A stretch of DNA of 64,000 nt from Trichlorobacter thiogenes (GTDB lineage Bacteria; Desulfobacterota; Desulfuromonadia; Geobacterales; Pseudopelobacteraceae). A model generated the notes under the pieces. The model made no database searches. It was not told the origin of the DNA and worked only from the letters and a program-made list of their open reading frames with translations. Position numbers and translations under genes: made by a program. Shown in pieces: positions 17,565-31,090 of the stretch (position 1 is its first letter; every line of letters begins with the position of its first letter). The stretch covers positions 62,001 through 126,000 of the forward strand of contig NZ_FUWR01000006.1 of NCBI RefSeq assembly GCF_900167465.1, given 5' to 3'.

Positions 17565-17757
17565 TTCGTCTCTCCGCTCTGACGTTGACCTTAAAAGGTC
17601 CTCTGGCGAGTTCCTACACAGATGGGTCTCAGTATGCCGTTTCAGGCAGTTCCCACGTATTGAGGGCAGCACACCACGGCAGGGAACGATCCCCGTTTCA
17701 ACAAGTATTCCGCCCGGGCGCTACAGGTACAACGGGCAGAGCAGAGAGCAATTGTTT
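17565..17757 (-). ncRNA. ssrS: Probable 6S RNA
   Basis: No protein gene fits 17494-17799. On the minus strand the stretch has the architecture of 6S RNA, the regulator that binds sigma-70 RNA polymerase by mimicking an open promoter. A 12-bp closing stem pairs 17737-17748 with 17570-17581 (one G-U). Inside are a small hairpin on each side (CGCCCGGGCG; GACCUU..AAGGUC) around an open middle, and an apical arm with GUUCCC pairing GGGAAC. The size, ~190 nt, is right. A promoter (TTGAAA, 17 bp, TAGGAT) and a strong terminator frame it. Identification is by structure only; exact ends are estimates. Confidence 0.65.
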
Positions 17758-17765
17758 ACGGTTTT

Positions 17766-17794
17766 ATCCTAGACCCAGCAGACTTTTTTTTCAA
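17766..17794 (-). promoter_or_regulatory. Promoter of the 6S RNA candidate
   Basis: On the minus strand TTGAAA (17789-17794) and TAGGAT (17766-17771) are separated by 17 bp, placing the transcription start near 17758-17760, just 5' of the closing stem. Confidence 0.55.
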
Positions 17795-17799
17795 GCGCT

Positions 17800-18816
17800 T
17801 TATGCACAAGAACCGAGGTAGTTCTGCAAACGCTTCAAATCAGCCATCAACGCCTCAAACCCAGGAAAAGTAAGGGATTGTGGGCCATCTGACAGGGCCT
17901 TTTCCGGCTCTGGGTGAACTTCCACCAGCACACCGTGGGCACCAGCCACCAGTGCAGCCTTGGACATGGGGGTGACCAGGCTACGCTTGCCGGTGGCATG
18001 GGATGGATCAACCATCACCGGCAGATGGGTCAGCTCTTTTACCAGCGGCACCATGGCAAGATCCAGGGTGTTACGGGTGGAGGTCTCAAAGGTACGGATC
18101 CCCCGCTCACAGAGGATAACCTGCTCATTCCCTTCTGCCAGGATATATTCAGCAGCAGCCAGAAACTCTTCAATGGTGGCGCTCATACCACGCTTCAGCA
18201 GGATCGGCTTTCTGATCTTACCCAGTTCCCGCAGCAGGTCAAAATTCTGCATGTTACGGGCGCCAACCTGCAAAAGATCAGCATACTCAGCCACCAGGCC
18301 AACGTTGTCCGGGCTCATCACCTCGGTTACAATCGGCAGGCCGGTTGCTTCACGTGCCTTGGCCAGCAGCTTCAGCCCTTCTTCACGCAAGCCCTGGAAG
18401 GTGTGGGGGCCGGTGCGAGGTTTAAAGGCGCCACCCCGCAGCAGATCAGCTCCGCACTGTTTGACAAAACGGGCAGTTTTCAGGATCTGCTCTTCTGACT
18501 CAACCGCACATGGCCCCCCCACCACCACGGCCCGCTGGCCTTCGCCGATCTTGACTCCGGCCACATCAACAATGGTATTTTCCGGGTGAAAATCACGGGA
18601 GACCAGCTTGTACGGCTTGGAAACATGGATCGCCTGCTGTACACCGGCCAGATCGCGAATCTTGGTATCATCCACATAGCCCTTGTTGCCCAGCACACCA
18701 ATGGCAGTCCGCTCTCCACCAGGGATCGGGGCTGCGGTAAACCCCATTTCACTGACGGTTGCAATGACGTTATCTATATCTGCCTGGGTAGCAGTGTGAT
18801 TCATGACGATTAACAT
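17800..18816 (-). CDS. aroF: 3-deoxy-7-phosphoheptulonate (DAHP) synthase, type I-beta
   Basis: The enzyme condenses phosphoenolpyruvate and erythrose-4-phosphate, the first step of the shikimate pathway. The 338-aa product has the N-terminal ferredoxin-like regulatory domain (about 1-70, [21 protein letters not shown]) and a TIM barrel. The barrel shows [42 protein letters not shown], and [10 protein letters not shown] with metal-binding residues. Length and domain order fit the Bacillus/Thermotoga type. It lies 11 bp downstream of the Crp/Fnr regulator on the same strand. Erythrose-4-phosphate comes from transketolase, encoded just upstream. Confidence 0.93.
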   Translation of the reverse strand: MLIVMNHTATQADIDNVIATVSEMGFTAAPIPGGERTAIGVLGNKGYVDDTKIRDLAGVQQAIHVSKPYKLVSRDFHPENTIVDVAGVKIGEGQRAVVVGGPCAVESEEQILKTARFVKQCGADLLRGGAFKPRTGPHTFQGLREEGLKLLAKAREATGLPIVTEVMSPDNVGLVAEYADLLQVGARNMQNFDLLRELGKIRKPILLKRGMSATIEEFLAAAEYILAEGNEQVILCERGIRTFETSTRNTLDLAMVPLVKELTHLPVMVDPSHATGKRSLVTPMSKAALVAGAHGVLVEVHPEPEKALSDGPQSLTFPGFEALMADLKRLQNYLGSCA

Positions 18817-18827
18817 GCACTATCCTT

Positions 18828-19517
18828 TCACGCCTGACGGGTGGCCAGCTGCTGCAGTCGATCCATATTCAGAACCGTTACCTTACGGCCATCCAGCTCA
18901 ATAATTCCCTCTTCCTTCAGCTTACGGAAGGTGCGGGAAACGGTTTCACCGGCAGTGCCCAATTGCGCTGCCAGTTCCCCTTTTTTGATCCCCAGCTCCA
19001 GATAGGTAATACCATTGTAGCTGGTGGACTGTTCAGAAGCCCGTTTGATCAGAAACGAGGCCAGCCGGGAGGCAACATCGGCAAAGGTCAGTTCTTCTAT
19101 CTGGCGGGCAAAACGACGCAATGAAAGAGAAAGAGAGACCACCAGATTTAAGGCAAACTGAGGGTTTTTCTCCATCAGATTCATAAAGCCCTGCCTGGGC
19201 AGGAACAACGCCTCACCAGCTTCAAGGGCTCGGGATTCAGCCGGATACCGACCATCCCCGAAAAAGGCAGCTTCCGCAAATGTTTCACCAGGCCGGACAA
19301 AATGCAGCACCTTTTCCCGACCATCAGAAGAAACACGGCACAGCTTCAGATGCCCTGACACCAGCAGATAAAAACCGGTAGCCTCGTCCCCTTCACTGAA
19401 CAGTGTCTCACCTTTGGCAAAACTGCGTCGCACGGTGATAGCTGCCAGTGATGCCAGATCAGCGTCGTTCAGACCGGAGAACAGCAGGGAGTTTTTGAGC
19501 AGCGGCACCAGTTCCAT
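18828..19517 (-). CDS. Crp/Fnr family transcription regulator
   Basis: The 229-aa product has an N-terminal cyclic-nucleotide-binding fold (about 10-125, with FAKGETLFSEGDEATGFYLLVSGHLKL), a dimer helix and a C-terminal winged helix. The helix-turn-helix is KKGELAAQLGTAGETVSRTFRKLKEEGII. No cysteine set for an FeS cluster is present, so it is not a classical oxygen-sensing FNR; the ligand cannot be told from sequence. It is followed after 11 bp by the DAHP synthase gene. Upstream on the same strand is the inverted-repeat element. Confidence 0.88.
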   Translation of the reverse strand: MELVPLLKNSLLFSGLNDADLASLAAITVRRSFAKGETLFSEGDEATGFYLLVSGHLKLCRVSSDGREKVLHFVRPGETFAEAAFFGDGRYPAESRALEAGEALFLPRQGFMNLMEKNPQFALNLVVSLSLSLRRFARQIEELTFADVASRLASFLIKRASEQSTSYNGITYLELGIKKGELAAQLGTAGETVSRTFRKLKEEGIIELDGRKVTVLNMDRLQQLATRQA

Positions 19518-19556
19518 GTGAAATCCAATGAGTAAATTCGATAAAAAGCCATAATG

Positions 19557-19752
19557 ATAGAACGCTGATGACGCTGATGACGCGGATTAAGCGGATTTAC
19601 ACGGATTAAAAACTTAAAAACATTTTTCAGGGTAAAGGCAAAATCTAAAACCTTTTGATTTTATCCCTGTTTTTTTGTCTTTAAGGTTATATCCCTTCCT
19701 TTTTTAGCCTTATCCGCGTCTATCCGTCCGATCCGCGTTATCCGCGTTCTAT
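19557..19752. repeat. 196-bp inverted-repeat intergenic element with GCGGAT-type repeats
   Basis: The ends are inverted copies: ATAGAACGC... at 19557 and ...GCGTTCTAT at 19752. Each arm repeats a motif like GACGCGGAT two to four times. The inside is AT-rich and also pairs: CAGGG..AAAATC with GATTTT..CCCTG. The whole unit can fold into one long hairpin. It begins 8 bp after the tkt stop codon and ends before the Crp/Fnr gene. It has no coding capacity and resembles a non-autonomous, MITE-like or REP-like repeat. Confidence 0.65.
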
Positions 19753-19760
19753 TGTGTCTT

Positions 19761-21761
<2,001 letters not shown>

Positions 21762-21787
21762 CGGTACAGTTTCCTTTCAGATGAGGG

Positions 21788-22783
21788 TCAAAAATGGGTA
21801 TAGCCGGAAGCAGATGGCTGGAAGTTTGTTCCATCAGGCAGGATCGCTTGAACCTGTCTTGAGCTGGTTATTTTACCAATAACCGTAAGCGGAATGCCAG
21901 TAGTTTTTGATATTTTTTGGATAGCCCCATGGTTACAGACCGGGGCAGTGAAACAGAGCTCGTAATCCTCGCCACCGCTGACTGCCAGCTGCCAGGGGAA
22001 GGCATGCTGATTGGCAGCGTAGGCTTGAAATGCAGGAGAAAGGAGAAGTTGTCCAAGCTGAATCTCTGCGCCGCAGCCGGACTGTTCACCAATATGTCCC
22101 AGATCAGCCAGCAGACCATCACTGATATCAATCATGGCATTGACCAGACCAGCCTCTGCCAGTTTTCGTCCCAGATCGCAGCGCGGGGTCGGATCAAGTT
22201 GACGTTGCATCAGATAATCATCGGATTGCCCCAACCGTTTGCCTTCCATCAGCAGTTGCAACCCCAGGGCAGAATCGCCCAGACTGCCGCTGACCCAGAC
22301 CTCATCATCAAGCACAGCACCGCTCCGTTTCAGGATCAGCTCAGGCCGCTGCTCCCCCATGATGGTAACCGAGATCACTAGTCCGCTCTTTGATCCACAG
22401 GTATCGCCACCAGCCAGGATGCAGCCGTATTCAGCAGCCTGTTCAGCCAGACCATCCAGCAAGCCTTCAATGGTTTCAAGCGGGAATCCGGCCGGAATGG
22501 CCAGCGAGAGAAAGAACCAGCGGGGAACAGCCCCCATGCTGGCAATGTCGGAGAGGTTGACTGCCAGAGACTTGCGCCCCAGTAGCCGGGCCGGGCCAAA
22601 GCCCAGATCAAAATGAACCCCCTCTGCCAGCAGATCAGTGGAAACAACCACCTGACTGCCGGCAGAGGGGGAAAGTAATGCTGCATCATCGCCGATTCCC
22701 AGCTCAGGCGCCACTGGCTGGGGGAAACGGGCGCGAATCTGATCGATCAGACCAAATTCACCAAGCTCTGCCAGACCTTTCAC
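21788..22783 (-). CDS. thiL: Thiamine-monophosphate kinase
   Basis: ThiL phosphorylates thiamine monophosphate to thiamine diphosphate. The 331-aa protein shows GIGDDAALL, VVSTDLLAEGVHFDL, the nucleotide/metal loop SLAVNLSDIASMGAVPRW, a second ISDGLLADLGH and the late SGGEDYELCFT. The order is as in the PurM-like family and the length is normal. The start codon overlaps the lon stop by four bases (ATGA), so translation is coupled. Confidence 0.94.
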   Translation of the reverse strand: MKGLAELGEFGLIDQIRARFPQPVAPELGIGDDAALLSPSAGSQVVVSTDLLAEGVHFDLGFGPARLLGRKSLAVNLSDIASMGAVPRWFFLSLAIPAGFPLETIEGLLDGLAEQAAEYGCILAGGDTCGSKSGLVISVTIMGEQRPELILKRSGAVLDDEVWVSGSLGDSALGLQLLMEGKRLGQSDDYLMQRQLDPTPRCDLGRKLAEAGLVNAMIDISDGLLADLGHIGEQSGCGAEIQLGQLLLSPAFQAYAANQHAFPWQLAVSGGEDYELCFTAPVCNHGAIQKISKTTGIPLTVIGKITSSRQVQAILPDGTNFQPSASGYTHF

Positions 22784-25230
22784 GCTGAAATTTCTTTACT
22801 CGGCCTGACCACAACCTTCGGCGTGGCGGGCTTTGCCTTGCCCTTGGGGGCTGGAATCGGAAACTTCTCAAGGGCCAGTTTCAGTACTTCATCGATCTCT
22901 TTCACCGGCACTATTTTAACCTTCTTCTGCATATCTTTCGGGATATCCTCAAGGTCCTTCTTATTCTGCTCAGGGATGATGACCGTCTTCATGCCGGCCC
23001 GCACCGCTGCCAAAATCTTCTCCTTCAATCCGCCGATCGGCATGACCTTGCCCCGCAGCGAGAATTCACCGGTCATGGCCACATCCTTCCTGACCGGAAC
23101 CTTAGTCAGCACCGATACCAGGGCCGTTACCATGGCGCAGCCTGCTGAAGGGCCATCCTTGGGCACTGCACCGGCCGGAACATGGACATGAATTTCGTTT
23201 TCCTGAAACCATTCAGGAGCGATAGCAAATTCTGAGCCGTGGGAACGGATATAGGCCAGGGCTGCCTGGACAGATTCCTTCATGACATCCCCCAGCTGTC
23301 CGGTTAAGGACAGACCGCCCTTCCCTTGCATGGTGGTGGCCTCAATATGCAGCACCTCACCACCCACCGAGGTCCAGGCCAGGCCGTTAACCACGCCGAT
23401 CTCGTTCTTATCCATCTCATCATCCCGCAGGAACTTGGCAGCCCCCAACAGGGTGGCCACCATGGCAGGGTTAATCTTGATCTGACGCTTGTGCCCTTCA
23501 GCGATTTTGCGGGCCACCTTACGGCAGACATTGCCGATCTCCCGCTCCAGGCTCCGTAGACCTGCCTCACGGGTGTACTTGGCAATGATCTCCTTAAGTG
23601 CCTCCTGCTCAAACACAATATGTTTGGCCTTAAGTCCGTTGTCCTTCATCTGGCGCGGCACCAGATAGCGGGTGGCGATATCCAGTTTTTCCTCTTCGGT
23701 ATACCCGGCGAGGTTGATCACCTCCATCCGGTCATAGAGGGCCGAAGGGATCGGATCGCTGTGGTTGGCCGTGGCCACAAACAGGACGTTTGAAAGGTCA
23801 TAGGGCAGGTTGACGTAGTGATCTGAAAAGGCGTTGTTCTGCTGGGGATCAAGTACCTCCAGCAGGGCTGCCGATGGATCGCCCTTATAATCGTAGCCCA
23901 GCTTGTCAAGCTCATCAAGCATGAAGACCGGATTTTTGGTGCCAGCCTGCTTCAGCCCCTGAATGATCCGGCCCGGCAAAGCCCCCAGATAAGTACGACG
24001 GTGGCCGCGAATTTCAGCTTCATCACGCACCCCCCCCAGTGAGATGCGGACAAACTTACGATTCAGGGCACGGGCAATGGATTTACCCAGCGAGGTCTTA
24101 CCCACGCCGGGAGGCCCCACAAAGCAGAGGATCGGCCCTTTCATCTTCTTGTTCAGCTTGCGGACTGCCAGAAATTCCAGAATCCGCTCTTCCACCTTGT
24201 CCAGATAGGAGTGGTCCTCATCCAGGATCTTCTTGGCCCGGATGATATCCAGCGAGTCGCGGGTGGTCTTTGACCAGGGGATCTCAATCAGCCAATCCAG
24301 ATAGGTGCGGATCACCCCGGCCTCACCGGAATCACCATGCATCCGCTCCAGCCGCCCCAACTGTTTCAAGGCCTCTTTCTGCACGTTTTCCGGCATTTTG
24401 GCGGATTCGATCGATTTACGCAGTTCTTCCAGCTCTTCCTTGCCGTCGTTATCGCCCAGTTCCTGCTGGATCGCCTTCATCTGCTCCCGCAGGTAGTATT
24501 CCTTCTGGTTTTTGCCCATTTCCTCCCGGGCTGCGTTCTGAATCTGGGCCTGCACCGACAACATCTCATGTTCACGGGCCAGCAGATCATTCACCTTGGT
24601 CAGGCGCTTAACCGGATCTTCGATCTCCAGCAGCATCTGGGCCTCAGACAGCTTCAGACCAAGGTTGCTGGCGATCAGGTCAGCCATGCTGCCAGGGTCA
24701 GAGATATTCTCCAGGATCACCATCACTTCTGGCGAAATCTGCTTGCCCAGCTCGGAAATCTTGGTCAGCTGCTCCCGCACGGTACGCATCAGGGCTTCGG
24801 TTTCAAGGGTATCCAGTGCCGACGGCTCAACCAGACGCTCAATCCGTACCGTATGGAACGGTTTGAACTCAACAAACTCGGCGATTCTGGCCTTTACCAG
24901 CCCCTGCACCAAAATCTTGACCCGACCATCCGGCAGCTTCAGCATCCGCATGATCATGGCCACGGTGCCGACATTGTAGATCTTATCCGGCGTAGGATCT
25001 TCATCACCAATATCATGCTGGGTGGCCAGCATGATCATCCGGTCACCGGCCAGGGCCTGATCAACCGCCTTGATCGACATCTCGCGCCCCACAAAGAGCG
25101 GAATAATCATAAAGGGATAGACCACTACATCGCGAATAGGCAAAAGCGGCAACTGTTCCGGTATCTTCAGTTCCTCTTCCGTCACGATGACTGGTTCGTT
25201 AGTGTTTGATTCCTGATCAGACTTGCTCAC
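22780..25230 (-). CDS. lon: ATP-dependent protease Lon
   Basis: The 816-aa Lon degrades misfolded and regulatory proteins. It has the N-terminal LON substrate domain (about 25-220, LPLLPIRDVVVYPFMIIPLFVGR), an AAA+ module with Walker A GPPGVGKTS and Walker B FMLDELDK, and a C-terminal serine-lysine protease domain with the catalytic PKDGPSAGCAM. Two further copies of the LPxxP start are absent, so there is one complete protein. It overlaps the hsp20 gene by 14 bp upstream and thiL by 4 bp downstream. Pairing with hsp20 suggests stress control. Confidence 0.96.
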   Translation of the reverse strand: MSKSDQESNTNEPVIVTEEELKIPEQLPLLPIRDVVVYPFMIIPLFVGREMSIKAVDQALAGDRMIMLATQHDIGDEDPTPDKIYNVGTVAMIMRMLKLPDGRVKILVQGLVKARIAEFVEFKPFHTVRIERLVEPSALDTLETEALMRTVREQLTKISELGKQISPEVMVILENISDPGSMADLIASNLGLKLSEAQMLLEIEDPVKRLTKVNDLLAREHEMLSVQAQIQNAAREEMGKNQKEYYLREQMKAIQQELGDNDGKEELEELRKSIESAKMPENVQKEALKQLGRLERMHGDSGEAGVIRTYLDWLIEIPWSKTTRDSLDIIRAKKILDEDHSYLDKVEERILEFLAVRKLNKKMKGPILCFVGPPGVGKTSLGKSIARALNRKFVRISLGGVRDEAEIRGHRRTYLGALPGRIIQGLKQAGTKNPVFMLDELDKLGYDYKGDPSAALLEVLDPQQNNAFSDHYVNLPYDLSNVLFVATANHSDPIPSALYDRMEVINLAGYTEEEKLDIATRYLVPRQMKDNGLKAKHIVFEQEALKEIIAKYTREAGLRSLEREIGNVCRKVARKIAEGHKRQIKINPAMVATLLGAAKFLRDDEMDKNEIGVVNGLAWTSVGGEVLHIEATTMQGKGGLSLTGQLGDVMKESVQAALAYIRSHGSEFAIAPEWFQENEIHVHVPAGAVPKDGPSAGCAMVTALVSVLTKVPVRKDVAMTGEFSLRGKVMPIGGLKEKILAAVRAGMKTVIIPEQNKKDLEDIPKDMQKKVKIVPVKEIDEVLKLALEKFPIPAPKGKAKPATPKVVVRPSKEISA

Positions 25231-25669
25231 GTGTTAACTCCTTAATCAAAATACGACGCTCCTGCCCTTTGGGACAAATGATGCGCAAGACCCCGCACTG
25301 ATATTCAGCACGGATATGGCTTGGATCAACCAGATCCGGCAGCCGTACCGTACGACGCAGCCGCCCGAAATGGCGTTCCAGACAAAGATAGCGCACCGGC
25401 TCGTCAGGCGTATCAGACAGCTTATCCGCCTGAATCACACAGACCATGCCACGCTGGACTAGGCTGATCTGTTCAGGGCTTATACCTGGCAGATCAAACT
25501 CCAGCACCAGATGCCGATCTGTTTCGTAAATATCCATGGCAGCATTCAGGCTGCCTTCATCCTCTGCAGCCAAACCGGGATCAAGGGTACGCAGTAGCGA
25601 ACGCATCTCCTCAAGGTGCCGGTTGTACTGTCCTGCAAACGACGGTTTTTTCCCGCCTGAACGTGGCAT
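25217..25669 (-). CDS. Hsp20 / alpha-crystallin small heat-shock protein
   Basis: The 150-aa product has a short N-terminal arm, an alpha-crystallin domain from about residue 45 (AAMDIYETDRHLVLEFDLPGISPEQISLVQRG) to the end, and the typical strand ERHFGRLRRTVRLPDLVDPSHIRAEYQCGVLRI. Small heat-shock proteins hold unfolding proteins; here co-translation with lon (14-bp overlap) links holding and degradation. I saw no CIRCE or clear sigma-32 promoter upstream. Confidence 0.88.
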   Translation of the reverse strand: MPRSGGKKPSFAGQYNRHLEEMRSLLRTLDPGLAAEDEGSLNAAMDIYETDRHLVLEFDLPGISPEQISLVQRGMVCVIQADKLSDTPDEPVRYLCLERHFGRLRRTVRLPDLVDPSHIRAEYQCGVLRIICPKGQERRILIKELTREQV

Positions 25670-25857
25670 GGCATCACCTGTTACAATCTGTTAGAAGGCT
25701 GAAAGCAGACTAGTATGGTATGTTTTGAAGATGTAACCATTCCACTGCTGAAAGTCAAGCTGCAGACAACATGCCAGCCATGAAAAAAATATTGACATTT
25801 ACTGCCGCTTTACCTGAAAGTCTGCCCATTCTTTACTAAACAAGGAGTAGTTTTAAT

Positions 25858-26067
25858 ATGGAACTGAAAACAAAAATCTGGATGACCGGGTCACTGGACT
25901 GGTTCGGCTTTATTGATGATGCAGAGGTCTTCCTGGGGCATCGCAACTTTCCGAACCCGCCTGAAGAGGGGGACGAATGGACCTGTGAAAGTGGCGATAT
26001 GTTCAAGATTATTGATGGTGAAATCAAGAAGGTGGGTCATACAGAGCCACCAAAAAAATACTGGTAG
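25858..26067 (+). CDS. Small hypothetical protein, 69 aa
   Basis: ATG 25858 follows an AAGGAG ribosome site (25840-25845) and the frame ends just before a strong terminator, so it has the form of a complete one-gene unit. The acidic product begins MELKTKIWMTGSLDWFGFID, contains PPEEGDEWTCESGDMFKIIDGE and ends PPKKYW. It has no signal or membrane segment. I recognise no family. Confidence 0.65.
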   Translation: MELKTKIWMTGSLDWFGFIDDAEVFLGHRNFPNPPEEGDEWTCESGDMFKIIDGEIKKVGHTEPPKKYW

Positions 26068-26098
26068 TCCTGATTCCAACTCAACGTGGCATCCAAGC

Positions 26099-26136
26099 CC
26101 GGCCTGCTGTCAATGATAGCAGGCCGGTTTATTTTT
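26099..26136 (+). terminator. Rho-independent terminator
   Basis: CCGGCCTGCT (26099-26108) pairs with AGCAGGCCGG (26118-26127) across a 9-nt loop and is followed by TTTATTTTT. It ends the 69-aa gene and overlaps the tail of the convergent metallophosphoesterase gene. Confidence 0.88.
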
Positions 26137-27268
26137 GGGCAGGCTCAAGATCTATCACGGTCAGCTCTGGTGGTGCCAGAAACCTGATCGGCGGCCCCCA
26201 GGTACCGGTACCGCGACTGACATACAGGCGGCTACCGCCTGCCAGCTGGTTCATCCCGGCCCGCACCGGGAAGTTCAACCAGGTAAGCAGATTAAAGGGA
26301 AAGATCTGCCCCTTATGCACATGACCGGAAAGCTGCAGATCAAACTGCCCGATATTTTTTTGAACCACCACCGGGCGATGTTTCAGCAGCAGCACAAACC
26401 GATCATGGGGAATGCCATCCAAAAGACCTGTTTCATCTGCGATCCCGTTTCTTCCAAACCGTTTGGCAGCAGGATCATCCACCCCCACCAGGGCAAGATA
26501 CGCACCAACCAGCGTGGTTTGATCCTGCAACAGCTGAAAGCCTGACAGTTCCAGAAACCTGCGGGATGACCCAAGCCCGGCATAATACTCATGGTTGCCC
26601 AGCACCGCCACCATCCCCAACGGCGGCTGCAGCTCACGCAACATCTGCGAAACGCCATCAACATGGCTGATGTGGCCATCCACAATATCACCGGTGGCAA
26701 CCAGCAGATCCGGCTTCAAGCTCTTCACAGTGGCCACAAGCTGCTGCACCTGCTGTGACCCGACAATCAGGCCGATATGCAGGTCAGAAATCTGGACCAC
26801 CCTTACCCTGGCAGCCCCTTTGGGCAGCTTGGAGGTTATGACCCGATGCTGTTCAACCTTCAGCTTACCTGCCTCAAACCAGCCATAACAGCTGATCAGC
26901 AGGGCCAGACCAAAACAGCAGAGGAAACCAGGGCGAGGCGCTAACAGTCCAAGGTCAGGCAGCCGCAGGAAGAAATGGACAGACCAGTGAAGCAGACGTA
27001 CCAGCTCCAGAAACACTGACAGGGAAAGAAAGAGAAACAGCAGCCCCATCCAGCTATAGCCGATATAGGCTGCCAGAGATGCAGCAAAGGTCTGCCCTTC
27101 ACGCTCCAGCAGACGGCTTAGTATCGGCGCAGCCACCATCAACAGGCACCAGCCAACCGGAAACAGCCACCAGGTTTGCAGTACCGGAAAGGCCTGCATC
27201 AGCCTGAAAACAAACCAGCAGTGAGCTGCACCGTAGATCAGCAGAAAAACAAGCAGAAACAGGTTCAT
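26129..27268 (-). CDS. Membrane-anchored metallophosphoesterase
   Basis: The 379-aa product has four hydrophobic segments in its first 150 residues (starting MNLFLLVFLLIYGAAHCWFVF), then a calcineurin-like phosphoesterase domain. The domain shows QISDLHIG, ATGDIVDGH, LGNHEYYAG, KHRPVV and LSGHVHKGQ, the five di-metal motifs in order. This is the YaeI/YkuE-type arrangement; some relatives hydrolyse UDP-diacylglucosamine or other lipids, others are uncharacterised. The active site appears complete. The gene is divergent from priA with 69 bp between them. Confidence 0.85.
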   Translation of the reverse strand: MNLFLLVFLLIYGAAHCWFVFRLMQAFPVLQTWWLFPVGWCLLMVAAPILSRLLEREGQTFAASLAAYIGYSWMGLLFLFLSLSVFLELVRLLHWSVHFFLRLPDLGLLAPRPGFLCCFGLALLISCYGWFEAGKLKVEQHRVITSKLPKGAARVRVVQISDLHIGLIVGSQQVQQLVATVKSLKPDLLVATGDIVDGHISHVDGVSQMLRELQPPLGMVAVLGNHEYYAGLGSSRRFLELSGFQLLQDQTTLVGAYLALVGVDDPAAKRFGRNGIADETGLLDGIPHDRFVLLLKHRPVVVQKNIGQFDLQLSGHVHKGQIFPFNLLTWLNFPVRAGMNQLAGGSRLYVSRGTGTWGPPIRFLAPPELTVIDLEPAQK

Positions 27269-27337
27269 GGTTTTCTGGCTCTCCCCACCACTTTCCTCTT
27301 GTCACCACGCCATGGCTGAAAGATACTGACAACCATC

Positions 27338-29614
<2,277 letters not shown>

Positions 29615-30217
29615 TCAGTGTTGCACCCACTCAATGGTCTGGCTGCCCAGATTCACATGGTACCGGAAATCTCCCAGAAAGTTCATCCCCAGCAGGCCAT
29701 CAAACCCCATTGCCGGGCCATTCATCGGCAACACAGCGACTTCCACACTATGTTTGGTCTTTGGTCCAACCTGCATATAATCAACAACCGTATTATAGGC
29801 GGTAATAAAACTGCCATCAGCCACCCTGCCCACAGACCGGCTGGTATGCTCAGGTTTGATACCAAGCCGACTTGCCAGTTGCGGCGAGATGGTGGTTACA
29901 CTGGCACCGGTATCCAGTAGCATGCGAGCCTGGATGGTTTCGTTACGAAAACTGAGGGTTACCGGTACCAACACCTTGTTGCCCCGTACCGTGACCCCGG
30001 TATAACGATCCCCGCCACTGGAAGAACGGCTGTTCTTGACCTTTTTACGATACTGGGATGGAATCTTGCCCTCATCATCCACCATAACCACGGTGCCATC
30101 TTTATCAGTGTACTGAAACAGATCAGCCTGCACCTGATGGCTTTTCAGAACCGCAATCACAGCAATAACAACACAGATGAGATGGAAGAAATGGCGCAAG
30201 GAAGTCAGACACTGCAT
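29615..30217 (-). CDS. Exported retropepsin-like aspartic protease with DUF4124 segment
   Basis: I prefer ATG 30217 over the TTG four codons upstream. The 200-aa product has a signal or anchor (about residues 10-30), a DUF4124-like stretch (LFQYTDKDGTVVMVDDEGKIPSQY) and a clan AA aspartic protease domain. The catalytic motif is MLLDTGASVTTIS and the second motif is GFDGLLGMNFL. Such single-domain proteases work as dimers; substrates in the periplasm are unknown. It starts 12 bp after the lytic transglycosylase stop and converges on priA with no gap. Confidence 0.82.
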   Translation of the reverse strand: MQCLTSLRHFFHLICVVIAVIAVLKSHQVQADLFQYTDKDGTVVMVDDEGKIPSQYRKKVKNSRSSSGGDRYTGVTVRGNKVLVPVTLSFRNETIQARMLLDTGASVTTISPQLASRLGIKPEHTSRSVGRVADGSFITAYNTVVDYMQVGPKTKHSVEVAVLPMNGPAMGFDGLLGMNFLGDFRYHVNLGSQTIEWVQH

Positions 30218-30229
30218 AGGGGCTCTCAA

Positions 30230-31075
30230 TCAGGCAGTAAATGCCGAGTAATACTGTTTTACCTTCACCAGATACTCACGGGTTTCACGGGGAAGACGGT
30301 CCGGTTTGCGATCCACATTGCCCGGACCCCAGTTATAGGCTGCCAGGGCTGAATCAAGGTCACCGTTATACCTGTCCAGCAGTCCTTTTAAAAACCGGGT
30401 GCCGGCCATCACATTTTGTTCTGGATCAAAGGAGTTGCTGACCCCCAGTCCTCGGGCAGTAGCAGGCATCAGCTGCATCAACCCCTGGGCACCGGCGTGG
30501 GAAACAGCCCGGGGGTTAAAGTTACTCTCTGCCTTGATAACCGCCTTGATCAGCCCGGCATCAACGCCATAGCGTTGTGCTGCCTTGGATATGGTCTGCT
30601 CAATGTTGACTGACGGGGATGCATCCGACAAGCGGGACGAACGGCGCTCCACCTGCTCTGGTGCCTTGGGACCGGGCTCGGTTTCCAGCTCAGGCAGAGG
30701 CTGCTTGGCAGGATGGCTTGTACGGGTTTCGCCATTGGCAAGATTTGCAAGGTAGGCACTGATCGGTGAAGCGACCTGGGGTGAGCCAGAAGCGGGAAGA
30801 GTTGCCATGGGCAGTGTCATGCCACCATCAGTATCGGGATGATCCGCCAGCAGCTCCAGCGAGCTGCGCAAGGTGGTCAGCTGCAGCAGTTCTGCCGCAT
30901 TTTGTACCGCCTCGGGTGAAGCATCTGCAGGCACCATGCTACGGTCGATCACGGCATCCAATCGATCTGAAAAGCGGGACGAGGCTGTGGTTACAGGCTG
31001 CTCAGCTGCCGGGCGGGACTGTTCCCGCAGCATACTCTGCAATAACGACATTGTCTGGGCTGCATTAATCGACAT
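30230..31075 (-). CDS. Lytic transglycosylase (SLT family)
   Basis: The last ~120 of 281 residues form an SLT domain: AAQRYGVDAGLIKAVIKAESNFNPRA with the catalytic Glu in KAESNF, GAQGLMQLMPATA, and the later AYNWGPGNV. These enzymes cleave peptidoglycan to 1,6-anhydro products. The first 155 residues are low-complexity and have no clear signal peptide, as in flagellar or secretion-associated transglycosylases. The ribosome site GGAGG lies 6 bp before ATG. It follows the sigma-54 regulator by 15 bp on the same strand. Confidence 0.85.
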   Translation of the reverse strand: MSINAAQTMSLLQSMLREQSRPAAEQPVTTASSRFSDRLDAVIDRSMVPADASPEAVQNAAELLQLTTLRSSLELLADHPDTDGGMTLPMATLPASGSPQVASPISAYLANLANGETRTSHPAKQPLPELETEPGPKAPEQVERRSSRLSDASPSVNIEQTISKAAQRYGVDAGLIKAVIKAESNFNPRAVSHAGAQGLMQLMPATARGLGVSNSFDPEQNVMAGTRFLKGLLDRYNGDLDSALAAYNWGPGNVDRKPDRLPRETREYLVKVKQYYSAFTA

Positions 31076-31090
31076 TCAGGTCCTCCCCGA

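Noticed and set aside
25792-25820. TTGACA before the 69-aa gene as a promoter
   Set aside because: No acceptable -10 box lies at 16-18 bp; only the -35 hexamer matches.
25670-25857. Heat-shock control (CIRCE or sigma-32) before hsp20-lon
   Set aside because: No TTAGCACTC-N9-GAGTGCTAA and no convincing sigma-32 boxes were found.
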